From an uncultured Clostridia bacterium (GTDB lineage Bacteria; Bacillota; Clostridia; Oscillospirales; Acutalibacteraceae), in NCBI GenBank assembly GCA_947626485.1, contig CANQSG010000011.1, positions 1 through 24,701 on the forward strand: a stretch of DNA of 24,701 bases. Direction: 5' to 3'. The notes beneath the pieces were generated by a model, which worked only from the letters and a program-made list of their open reading frames with translations, made no database searches and had not been told where the DNA came from. The translations under genes and the position numbers were made by a program. The stretch's first letter is position 1; each line of letters starts with the position of its first letter. Positions 7,720-13,365 of the stretch are shown piece after piece.

Positions 7720-7945
7720 AACCGTACTTCGACTGCTTTGGGTAAGTTTTTATGTCGTCGCTTCGCGCTTTATTTTATCTGATCTCCACCTTTTGTTGTC
7801 GACCTTAAACTTTTGCAACGGATAACAAATAACAAAAGGAACAACATAACAAAAAACGGCAATCAAAAATCCGTCATGTGATTCGTGATTCTCCATCACA
7901 TAAACTCTGAAAATGAAAGCGAAAGCGACGGCAACGGGAAGGGGT
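7720..7945. other. A+T-rich intergenic stretch with one dyad, no gene seen
   Basis: This gap lies between the start of the cassette (7643) and the stop of the next minus-strand gene (7946). It is A+T-rich at 7750-7870 and holds no convincing ORF. ATGTGAT (7876-7882) and ATCACAT (7895-7901) form a 7-bp inverted repeat with a 12-nt spacer, which could be an operator or a weak hairpin. A promoter for the cassette must lie here, but I could not identify a clear one. Confidence 0.4.
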
Positions 7946-8449
7946 TTACAAGTCGATTTCGAAGGTGTGCGTGTGGTTGACGAGGTCGAGCGCGAGCTGG
8001 GCGGCGGAGAGCGTTTCGGTCACCTCGTCGAGGTCGGCCTTGACTTGGTCGAGGTCGTAGTTGATGTATTGATAATCGATGATGTTGCTGCGTTCGTAGG
8101 TTTTATAGCGCGCCTTCGGCATCGTGTTCGCCATATCTTTCAGCTTGGACTTCATCTGGGAGAGCTGCGGAATGTAGACGAGCATTTCGTCGACCGTCAT
8201 GTTGAATTCGGGAATGACGGTGGTCGTGTTGAACCGGTTGATGGCGTGCTTGACCCGGCGAATCTTGGCTTCGAGCGCGGTCAGCGCGGCCTTGGTCGCT
8301 TCGTAATCATACGAAGGCCGCACCGATTCCACGTCCTCGCCGACGCTGGCAAGAAACGTCTTGGCGTTTCGTTCCTGCGAGGCGAGATTGCCGTAGTCCT
8401 GCTGCAATTTGGAGAGCAGCTTTGCTGCCTGTGCGGATGTGTAATTCAT
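7946..8449 (-). CDS. Hypothetical helical (coiled-coil-like) protein
   Basis: 167 residues from the ATG at 8449. The ribosome binding site is weak (GTTGGGGTTCCT), but the start follows the promoter at 8498-8526 by about 40 nt. The sequence is highly helical with heptad-like charge patterns (LLSKLQQDYGNLASQE; ALTALEAKIRRVKHAINRFN) around a central MTVDEMLVYIPQLSQMKSKL. It then has a Tyr/Asn-rich NIIDYQYINYDLDQVK block and ends in HTFEIDL. I have an impression of a conserved Clostridia family with this layout, including the KHAINRFNTTT and VYIPQL blocks, but I cannot name it or give a function. It is probably a small cytosolic oligomer and forms a single-gene unit. Confidence 0.75.
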   Translation of the reverse strand: MNYTSAQAAKLLSKLQQDYGNLASQERNAKTFLASVGEDVESVRPSYDYEATKAALTALEAKIRRVKHAINRFNTTTVIPEFNMTVDEMLVYIPQLSQMKSKLKDMANTMPKARYKTYERSNIIDYQYINYDLDQVKADLDEVTETLSAAQLALDLVNHTHTFEIDL

Positions 8450-8497
8450 AGGAACCCCAACTTTCTTTTTTATTTTTTTGTCTTTGTGATTGCTTCC

Positions 8498-8526
8498 ATT
8501 CTACTATATCTGCGAAAAAATTACAA
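8498..8526 (-). promoter_or_regulatory. Promoter of the 167-residue protein gene, with the GGAAA-TTGTAATTTT box
   Basis: On the minus strand -35 TTGTAA (8521-8526), a 17-nt spacer and -10 TAGAAT (8498-8503). The -35 sits in GGAAATTTGTAATTTTTTCG, one base different from the box at 3076, 9347 and 11477. An overlapping TATAGT (8503-8508) is too close to serve as the -10. Confidence 0.6.
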
Positions 8527-8602
8527 ATTTCCGCAGATCGGGGTGTCGATCTCGCGGGAAAACGCCGCGACGTCGAAGAAATCGCGTTTCTTATGATACA
8601 AC

Positions 8603-8634
8603 CCGGTATGTGCCGAATTCGGTGCATATCCCGG
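8603..8634. terminator. Hairpin downstream of the leucine-rich-repeat gene, possible terminator
   Basis: TATGTGCCGAA pairs with TTCGGTGCATA (two G-T pairs) and the stem continues through CCGG/CCGG after a 2-nt bulge. It lies 21 nt past the minus-strand stop at 8655. There is no T-run, so termination is uncertain; it could be a transcript-end stabilising structure. Confidence 0.4.
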
Positions 8635-8654
8635 AAAGCGCAAGGAAACGGCGT

Positions 8655-9290
8655 TTACATCAGGCGGAACAGTCCCGTGACGTCGCTGCCGCCGATGCGC
8701 AGGGTCAGGCGCGGGGCGTCGGTCTGCGCGAGGGCGCACCCGAAATGGATGTCCGCCGCAAAAAGCGGCTCGTTGCCCGGAATATGCACCATGCGTTCGG
8801 CTGTCACCGACTGCACCGGCGTGCCGGGGACGAGCGACCCGAACTCGATCTCGTGCGCTTCGTGGACGATCTCGACCCGCTTCCATTCTTCGAGGCTGCC
8901 CTCGTAATAGATGTTTTTCAGATGGACGCAGCCGGCAAAGGTGTTTTCCCCGACGCGCTTTACCCGCCGCGGGATGGTGACGTTTTGCAGATTTGTGCAC
9001 CCGGCAAAGAGACCCGCCGGGAGCGCTTCGATGCTCGCGGGCAGCAAAACGTCGGTGATGTGTTCGTTGCCGGCAAATGCCGACCGGGCGACGGCGATGA
9101 CGGGCGCGACGGTTCCGGAGGCTTTTTGAATCTGCGCCGGCACCCGGACGACCGCCGCGTCGCAGTCGCCCAGCCCGACCAGCCCGACGGGGAGCCGATC
9201 CGGGTGCAGCCAGAGCACGGCGAGCTTGAATTCCAACCCCCGCGGCGGCGCGACGTCTTTCATCTGTTCGGCATAATCCGGATAACGCAT
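8655..9290 (-). CDS. BspA-type leucine-rich-repeat (LRR_5) protein without secretion signal
   Basis: 211 residues from the ATG at 9290, with AGGGGGAATTTACC before it. Residues of about 65-140 contain BspA/TpLRR repeats: VIAVARSAFAGNEHITDVLLP, then IEALPAGLFAGCTNLQNVTIP, then VKRVGENTFAGCVHLKNIYYE. The characteristic closing block YYEGSLEEWKRV follows. Repeats of this class form a curved solenoid for protein binding and are usually found on secreted proteins. This one has no signal peptide, membrane segment or sorting signal, so it probably acts in the cytosol. The N-terminal 60 and C-terminal 70 residues are not recognised. It is a single-gene unit with its own promoter. Confidence 0.82.
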   Translation of the reverse strand: MRYPDYAEQMKDVAPPRGLEFKLAVLWLHPDRLPVGLVGLGDCDAAVVRVPAQIQKASGTVAPVIAVARSAFAGNEHITDVLLPASIEALPAGLFAGCTNLQNVTIPRRVKRVGENTFAGCVHLKNIYYEGSLEEWKRVEIVHEAHEIEFGSLVPGTPVQSVTAERMVHIPGNEPLFAADIHFGCALAQTDAPRLTLRIGGSDVTGLFRLM

Positions 9291-9322
9291 GGTAAATTCC
9301 CCCTGTGATTTTTTCTGCCCCG

Positions 9323-9352
9323 ATTATAGCACACCCGCGAAGAAAATTACAA
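9323..9352 (-). promoter_or_regulatory. Promoter of the leucine-rich-repeat gene, with the GGAAAGTTGTAATTTT box
   Basis: On the minus strand GGAAAG, -35 TTGTAA (9347-9352), an 18-nt spacer and -10 TATAAT (9323-9328) with extended TGC. The predicted start is about 25 nt before the coding start. Confidence 0.7.
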
Positions 9353-9402
9353 CTTTCCGAGCCGTCGTCGCCCGCAGGCGGTGACGAAGATAAAACGGAC
9401 GC

Positions 9403-9443
9403 AAAAGCCTATCGCCGCATTTTTCGCGCAGCGATGGGCTTTT
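9403..9443 (-). terminator. Rho-independent terminator of the 64-residue protein gene
   Basis: AAAAGCCTATCGC (9403-9415) pairs with GCGATGGGCTTTT (9431-9443), 13 bp with one G-T pair and a 15-nt loop. It starts right at the stop codon of the gene at 9445-9639. The T-rich ends on both sides allow action in both directions. Confidence 0.75.
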
Positions 9444-9444
9444 T

Positions 9445-9639
9445 TCAGCGCAGCAGGGTCATCAGGATGTCGCCCTTGCCGACGTGCCGACCGTAAAAAT
9501 CGGTGGTGACGTCGAGATCCGGCTTGTAAAAGCCGAGGATTTTGCCGTAAAAATCCTTCAGCACCTTCTCGCCGTTGCTCCGGGTCTCCACCCAGCCGAG
9601 GATTCTGCCTCTCCAGTCTTTGACTGCTTCTCTCGCCAT
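9445..9639 (-). CDS. Small protein with W/YGRILG-type repeats
   Basis: 64 residues. The ATG at 9639 is preceded by AAGGAAGGTGTTTTCT; 17 further upstream codons are open but lack a site. The protein is built from short repeats: DWRGRILGWVE, DFYGKILGFYK and DFYGRHVGKGD, each about 20 residues apart and each suggesting a two-strand beta unit. Small proteins with this (D)xYGRxxG pattern occur in many bacteria; I know of no assigned function. It has a near-consensus promoter (9732-9760) and its own terminator, so it may be well expressed. It is divergent from the XRE regulator gene. Confidence 0.75.
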   Translation of the reverse strand: MAREAVKDWRGRILGWVETRSNGEKVLKDFYGKILGFYKPDLDVTTDFYGRHVGKGDILMTLLR

Positions 9640-9731
9640 AGAAAACACCTTCCTTTTTATTATGTAGACGGTTCGCCGTCGAAATCGCACAGAACCGAAA
9701 AAGTTGAACAGTATTCACCATGTTCCATTAA

Positions 9732-9760
9732 ATTTTAGCATAAAATAAAAAAGATGTCAA
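9732..9760 (-). promoter_or_regulatory. Near-consensus sigma-A promoter of the 64-residue protein gene
   Basis: On the minus strand a perfect -35 TTGACA (9755-9760), a 17-nt T-rich spacer and -10 TAAAAT (9732-9737). The -35 lies only about 30 bp before the start codon of the divergent XRE gene, so that regulator may act on this intergenic DNA. The promoter of the XRE gene itself is not clear. Confidence 0.8.
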
Positions 9761-9789
9761 CCGATTTTACAAAAAAAGAGGGCGGGCGT

Positions 9790-10047
9790 ATGTTTAAGAT
9801 CAAGGCGCGCGACGGGCGCAATAATCTGACGGGGCGACGGCTGGCGGCGCTGCGGCGTTCCAGGCAGCTTTCGCAGCGCGGACTGGCGGCGAAAATGCAG
9901 CTGCTCGGCTTCGACGTCGACCATTATTTCATTCGCCGGGTCGAAAACGGCGAGCGCTTTGTGACCGATATCGACCTCGTGATCTTTGCCCGCGCGCTCG
10001 GGGTGCCGATTTCCGAGCTGCTGTCTGCCGACGACGAAAACCTCTGA
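9790..10047 (+). CDS. XRE-family helix-turn-helix regulator
   Basis: 85 residues from the ATG at 9790, chosen for the GAGGGCGGGCGT site before it; an in-frame ATG at 9754 lacks one and falls within the -35 region of the divergent promoter. The protein is almost entirely an HTH_3/Cro-CI domain: LTGRRLAALRRSRQLSQRGLAAKM, a recognition-helix region DVDHYFIRRVENGERFV, then DIDLVIFARALGVPISELL. The unusual FDVDHYFIRRVENGER variant is common in Clostridia XRE proteins. It probably binds DNA as a dimer. Candidate targets are its own gene and the divergent 64-residue gene, since only 150 bp separate them. Confidence 0.88.
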   Translation: MFKIKARDGRNNLTGRRLAALRRSRQLSQRGLAAKMQLLGFDVDHYFIRRVENGERFVTDIDLVIFARALGVPISELLSADDENL

Positions 10048-10079
10048 TTCCTATTGTACCAAATCTCGCGCCGCATGTC

Positions 10080-10103
10080 TTATGCTGGCAGCATAATTTT
10101 CCT
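10080..10103 (+). terminator. Terminator-like hairpin after the XRE gene
   Basis: TTATGCT-GGC-AGCATAA is a perfect 7-bp stem with a 3-nt loop, followed by TTTTCC and two later T-runs. It lies 33 nt after the XRE stop and just before the promoter at 10130. Confidence 0.6.
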
Positions 10104-10129
10104 GTTTTTTTCATGTTTTTTTCGGAAAG

Positions 10130-10158
10130 TTGTTATTTTCCCGCCGATGTGTTATAGT
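10130..10158 (+). promoter_or_regulatory. Promoter upstream of the winged-helix gene, with the GGAAAGTTGT-ATTTT box
   Basis: GGAAAG, -35 TTGTTA (10130-10135), a 17-nt spacer and -10 TATAGT (10153-10158) with extended TGT. It implies a leader of about 150 nt before the ATG at 10316. Confidence 0.65.
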
Positions 10159-10193
10159 AAGAACGATGGTTGTTTCGTCGGCAGGCGTCTTAT

Positions 10194-10222
10194 TTGGATT
10201 TTCGGGAAACGTGTGTTATACT
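10194..10222 (+). promoter_or_regulatory. Possible second promoter upstream of the winged-helix gene
   Basis: TTGGAT (10194-10199), a 17-nt spacer and TATACT (10217-10222) with extended TGT. The -35 is poor. A further TATAAT at 10281-10286 lacks a -35. The 268-nt gap from 10048 to 10315 contains no credible gene. Confidence 0.35.
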
Positions 10223-10315
10223 TTTTCGCGCCGTGCAACCTTACCCAAATCATGTCCCGAATCGGGGACACGGCGGCCGTTATAATGGAAAATAAAAAAG
10301 GAATGGGGTAGGAAA

Positions 10316-11401
10316 ATGAAAAAAGAAATTTACGACAGCATGACCGATGTGAAGCTCTCGCCCTTAGATTTTATCACCTTAATGTTCGAGCGCACCGACG
10401 AGGACGGGATTTTGTACCTTCCCGGGCTTTGTTATCAGCGTCCGGGCTGGGAAGTGGACGCTCCCGGCAGCACCGATGCGGGCATGAGCTATCGCTGCAA
10501 GATGGACTGGAACCTCGCGAAATACGAAAAGACGCTGGAATCATTCCGGGCGCTTTACGCGGCGCTGGAACGCTGCGCGGCGCATTATGACGCGCTGGAA
10601 GAAGAATCCGCAGACGTCGAGGCGATCCTCTCGCGCGAGGATGCGGCGGTCTTCCGCGCCTATCTGTGCGAGGTCGACGACGGCGCGTTTGACTGGGATA
10701 AGCTCGCCGATATCTACGACCGGCTGAACGCGCTGGAAGAGGTGAAATACTATGCCGGCAAGCTGGCGAACGGCGAAGCGTTAAACGATTACGAAAAGGA
10801 ATTTTTAAATGAAAATATCGACGTCCGCGTGACCGACGAAGAACGCGCCTATCGCCGGCGCGGGCTGGATTATCTGGAAGCGGCTGCCGAGGCGCGCCTC
10901 GGGAAGGGAATGTGCGCCCGCCGGATGATGGTGAATGCGTGGCGGCTTTACCGTCTGCTTTCCCTGCACGCGCCGAAGATGATCGTCGACCACGAGGCGC
11001 GCCAGCTCGCCGAGGCCTTCGTCCTGCACGCGTGCGGCGTTTCGAGAGAGCTCGTCGAGGACGGCGTCCGGCTGCGGCTGGAAGAGCTCGAGCAGATGAG
11101 CGAGGAAGAGCTCGACGAGCTCTATCGCCCGCAGCGGGTCAACTCCCGCAAGAGCCTCGCACCGCTGTTCGTCTACGAAATCCTCTGCAAAAAATCGGAT
11201 TCCAAGCACCACCTGCGCCAGCAGGACATTCTCAAAGAGCTCGCCGTCTATCCGTATGAAATCTCGCTCGAACGCAAGGCGCTCGGCCGCATCCTGCACA
11301 ACCTGCTCGATTCGTCGCAGTACGCCGTCTTTTCCGACAAAACCGGCGTCTGGGTCGACCAGGAGCACGGCAGGGAAACGATTGTAAAACAGGAGGGATG
11401 A
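10316..11401 (+). CDS. Unknown protein with a C-terminal winged-helix domain
   Basis: 361 residues from the ATG at 10316, preceded by GGGGTAGGAAA. The C-terminal part (about 280-345) reads LFVYEILCKKSDSKHHLRQQDILKEL then EISLERKALGRILHNLL. This is the winged-helix pattern found at the N-terminus of WYL-type regulators of Clostridia. Here it is at the other end and no WYL domain follows. Residues 1-275 are mostly helical and acidic, with LYLPGLCYQRPGWEVDAPGS near the start and a run of charged helices; I recognise no family. A DNA-binding regulator is the simplest reading, but a structural or adaptor role is possible. It is a single-gene unit closed by the terminator at 11429. Confidence 0.75.
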   Translation: MKKEIYDSMTDVKLSPLDFITLMFERTDEDGILYLPGLCYQRPGWEVDAPGSTDAGMSYRCKMDWNLAKYEKTLESFRALYAALERCAAHYDALEEESADVEAILSREDAAVFRAYLCEVDDGAFDWDKLADIYDRLNALEEVKYYAGKLANGEALNDYEKEFLNENIDVRVTDEERAYRRRGLDYLEAAAEARLGKGMCARRMMVNAWRLYRLLSLHAPKMIVDHEARQLAEAFVLHACGVSRELVEDGVRLRLEELEQMSEEELDELYRPQRVNSRKSLAPLFVYEILCKKSDSKHHLRQQDILKELAVYPYEISLERKALGRILHNLLDSSQYAVFSDKTGVWVDQEHGRETIVKQEG

Positions 11402-11428
11402 ATTGCAATACAGGAAGAAACCGCCGCC

Positions 11429-11454
11429 GCGCGGGAGGCTTTCCCGCGCTTTTT
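11429..11454 (+). terminator. Rho-independent terminator of the winged-helix gene
   Basis: GCGCGGGA (11429-11436) pairs with TCCCGCGC (11442-11449) around a 5-nt loop and is followed by TTTTT. Confidence 0.85.
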
Positions 11455-11476
11455 CCATGCGCTTTTCCGGAAAGTT

Positions 11477-11505
11477 GTAATTTTTCGGCGGTTGTGGTAT
11501 AGTAA
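11477..11505 (+). promoter_or_regulatory. Promoter of the 11573 gene, with the GGAAAGTTGTAATTTT box
   Basis: GGAAAG, -35 TTGTAA (11477-11482), a 17-nt spacer and -10 TATAGT (11500-11505) in TTGTGGTATAGT (extended -10). The predicted leader is about 60 nt. Confidence 0.72.
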
Positions 11506-11572
11506 GATCAGTCCATGCAATCAGGGTACAATATTTTTTGCGATGATATGATTGAAAAAGGAGAATAATGCT

Positions 11573-12253
11573 TTGAAAATTAAAATACTGTACACCGATG
11601 AAGAATTTGAAGAAAAGTTTGGAAAAGACTATCTGAATGAAGAAATACCGGACCATGAATACTACGGCAACGAGAATCCGTATCCGACAGAAGCCGAGTG
11701 TGAATTCGAAAAAGAAATCAGAGCCGTTCTGCAAGGCCTGATTGACGATGCTTTTTCATCCTTGACAGAAGAAAAAGAGGGCAGCAGGAAATCAAACTTT
11801 GAAATACATTTTGATGCGCATTGTTTGGGGAATCACGAAGATAGAAAGCCAAGAGCAGATAATATATACTATGATTTTAAGACAAAAGAAAAATATAAGC
11901 AATACGCCGATTCGATCGTGGAAGCGGCAAAGAATACAACAATGCAAATTTCATCCTTATTTGGTGAGGAATTATTTGATAAGTATATCAGAGAATTTTT
12001 TGAGGGTAATCAAACCATATACTTTACAAATTCATGCGGATTTCATATCGGCGAGAGTGACGCAACTTTAGCGCTTCACTCCCGGGCAAACAAAGCGACA
12101 GGCAATGATCCGAACAATACGATCGACATTCTGGTAATGACATCGAAAAAGGTATTTATAACGATTTATCCGGTCGACGCACAGGAGCTCGAAAATAAAT
12201 TTCATTCTGTCATAGCAAAATACAACGATGCGAATGTGCACGGCATATCATGA
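11573..12253 (+). CDS. Hypothetical A+T-rich protein, starts with TTG
   Basis: 226 residues if it starts at the TTG at 11573, which lies 9 nt after GGAG (11560-11563). A TTG at 11552 would add 7 residues but would include that ribosome binding site in the coding region. The sequence is acidic at first (YTDEEFEEKFGKDYLNEEIP) and later has EIHFDAHCLGNHEDRKPRA, IYFTNSCGFHIGESDATLAL and NNTIDILVMTSKKVFITIYP. I do not recognise a family, signal or membrane segment. Its base composition is clearly richer in A+T than its flanks, which hints at recent acquisition. The ADP-ribosylglycohydrolase gene begins 30 nt after its stop, so the two are probably co-transcribed. Confidence 0.75.
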   Translation: MKIKILYTDEEFEEKFGKDYLNEEIPDHEYYGNENPYPTEAECEFEKEIRAVLQGLIDDAFSSLTEEKEGSRKSNFEIHFDAHCLGNHEDRKPRADNIYYDFKTKEKYKQYADSIVEAAKNTTMQISSLFGEELFDKYIREFFEGNQTIYFTNSCGFHIGESDATLALHSRANKATGNDPNNTIDILVMTSKKVFITIYPVDAQELENKFHSVIAKYNDANVHGIS

Positions 12254-12283
12254 AGCCGGGCACGCAAAAAAGGAGGAAACGCG

Positions 12284-13111
12284 ATGATCGGCGCGCTGAT
12301 CGGCGATATCGTCGGCTCGGTCTACGAGTTTGACAATATCAAGACAAAGGATTTCCCGCTGCTCTCGAAAAGGAGCCGCTTTACCGACGATTCGGTCATG
12401 ACGCTGGCGGTCGCCGAGGTGTTGCAGGACGGCAAAACCGGCGACCCGGACGAGATCGTGCGGATTTTTCGGAAATGGGGACGCGCCTTTCCGAACGCGG
12501 GCTACGGTTCGTCCTTTGTCCGCTGGATTTTTTCCGAAAATCCGCAGCCCTATAACAGCTGCGGCAACGGCGCCGCCATGCGGGTCTCGCCCGTCGGGTG
12601 GTACGCCGACAGCGAGCAACAGGTGCGCGATTACGCCCGCGCCGTCACCGCCGTCACCCACGACCACCCCGAGGGGCTCAAGGGCGCCGAGGTCACGGCG
12701 ATGTGCGTCTATTTCGCCCGGTGCGGCCGCTCGAAGGACTTTCTGCGGCAATACGTTTCGCAATATTACGACCTGTCCTTCGATTACGAGGAACTGCGCC
12801 GCAGCTATTTCCACGATGCGGAGATCTGCCAGAACACCGTTCCGCAGGCGATTTTCTGCTTTTTGATTTCAAACAGCTTCGAGGACTGCCTGCGCACGAC
12901 GATCTCGATCGGCGGCGACTGCGACACCACCGCCGCCATCTCCTGCGCCATCGCCGAGGCGTATTATAAGCGCATCGACGGCGACCTGCTGCGCGATGCG
13001 CTCGCCCGCCTGCCGGCGCCAAAAGACGGCTGCGACGCAAAAGAAATCCTCTCCCGCTTTGCCGACCGAAGGCGGCTTTTGCTCGCGCAACCCGCGCCGT
13101 CGGCGCGGTAG
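12284..13111 (+). CDS. ADP-ribosylglycohydrolase family protein
   Basis: 275 residues; the ATG follows AAAAGGAGGAAACGCG. The fold is the all-helical ADP-ribosyl-glycohydrolase (ARH/DraG) type with a di-metal site. Residues visible are Thr34-Asp35-Asp36 in TDDSVMT, GNGAAMRVSP, THDHPEG and the C-terminal SIGGDCDTTAAI (Asp212, Asp214, Thr215). All metal ligands appear intact. Members remove ADP-ribose from arginine, serine or nucleic acid, or hydrolyse related ADP-ribose conjugates, in the cytosol. The substrate cannot be told from sequence. It follows the unknown gene at 11573-12253 closely, which may be its partner. The stop codon lies inside the first copy of a 23-bp direct repeat. No terminator stands directly after it, but hairpins begin within 20 nt. 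Confidence 0.93.
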   Translation: MIGALIGDIVGSVYEFDNIKTKDFPLLSKRSRFTDDSVMTLAVAEVLQDGKTGDPDEIVRIFRKWGRAFPNAGYGSSFVRWIFSENPQPYNSCGNGAAMRVSPVGWYADSEQQVRDYARAVTAVTHDHPEGLKGAEVTAMCVYFARCGRSKDFLRQYVSQYYDLSFDYEELRRSYFHDAEICQNTVPQAIFCFLISNSFEDCLRTTISIGGDCDTTAAISCAIAEAYYKRIDGDLLRDALARLPAPKDGCDAKEILSRFADRRRLLLAQPAPSAR

Positions 13112-13162
13112 TGATGAACTAAGAGCGGCCGCGCCTGCGGGCGCGGTAGTGAAGAACTAAGA
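13102..13162. repeat. Direct repeat pair, 23 bp with a 38-bp period
   Basis: GGCGCGGTAGTGATGAACTA at 13102 recurs at 13140 with one change (T to A); the identity covers 13102-13124 and 13140-13162. The first copy contains the last codons and stop of the glycohydrolase gene. Between them CCGCGCC-TGC-GGGCGCGG forms a hairpin. After copy 2 the purine-rich AAGAACGAAGAGTGAAGAGG continues. Confidence 0.7.
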
Positions 13163-13320
13163 ACGAAGAGTGAAGAGGAACGTCGCCGAGCGCGCCCGGT
13201 GGGCGATGCAGCGAGGCGAGGTTCGCGCCGCGGTCAAAAAAGCCGAGGATCAGCGCCGGTAGGCGCCCGAGAGCTTTTTTGGGCACCGCAAGAGTAAGGT
13301 GTCGCCTGCGGCGACAAAAT
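13163..13320. other. Gene-free structured stretch with three successive hairpins
   Basis: Hairpin 1 (13178-13224): GAAC-TCGCC pairs with GGCGA-GTTC around one mismatch, with an inner CGCCC-GGT-GGGCG stem. Hairpin 2 (13230-13289): GCGGT, AAAAAAGC and GCGCC pair in order with GGCGC, GCTTTTTT and ACCGC around a GGTA loop, with internal bulges; its GC/T6 part could act as a terminator for the glycohydrolase transcript. Hairpin 3 (about 13301-13316): TGTCGCC-TGC-GGCGACA. Together with the direct repeats this looks like a small non-coding repeat element or structured RNA. No ORF is credible. Confidence 0.55.
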
Positions 13321-13356
13321 AAAAGACCCGGCAAGGCGCGCCTTGCCGGGTCTTTT
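13321..13356. terminator. Perfect palindromic bidirectional terminator
   Basis: AAAAGACCCGGCAAGGCG is followed directly by its exact reverse complement, so 36 nt are perfectly palindromic. It has A-runs before and T-runs after in both directions and stands between convergent genes, 10 nt from the stop of the minus-strand gene at 13366. Confidence 0.88.
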
Positions 13357-13365
13357 AGTGGGGGA

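Noticed and set aside
7876..7901. CRP-type site ATGTGAT-N12-ATCACAT
   Set aside because: The spacer is longer than in CRP/FNR sites and no such regulator is indicated; kept only as a dyad.
10054..10311. 85-codon plus-strand ORF between the XRE and winged-helix genes
   Set aside because: It contains the terminator at 10080 and the promoter at 10130, has no ribosome binding site and a patchwork translation.
10805..11734. 309-codon minus-strand ORF
   Set aside because: It crosses a terminator and a promoter on the plus strand and mirrors two plausible plus-strand genes.
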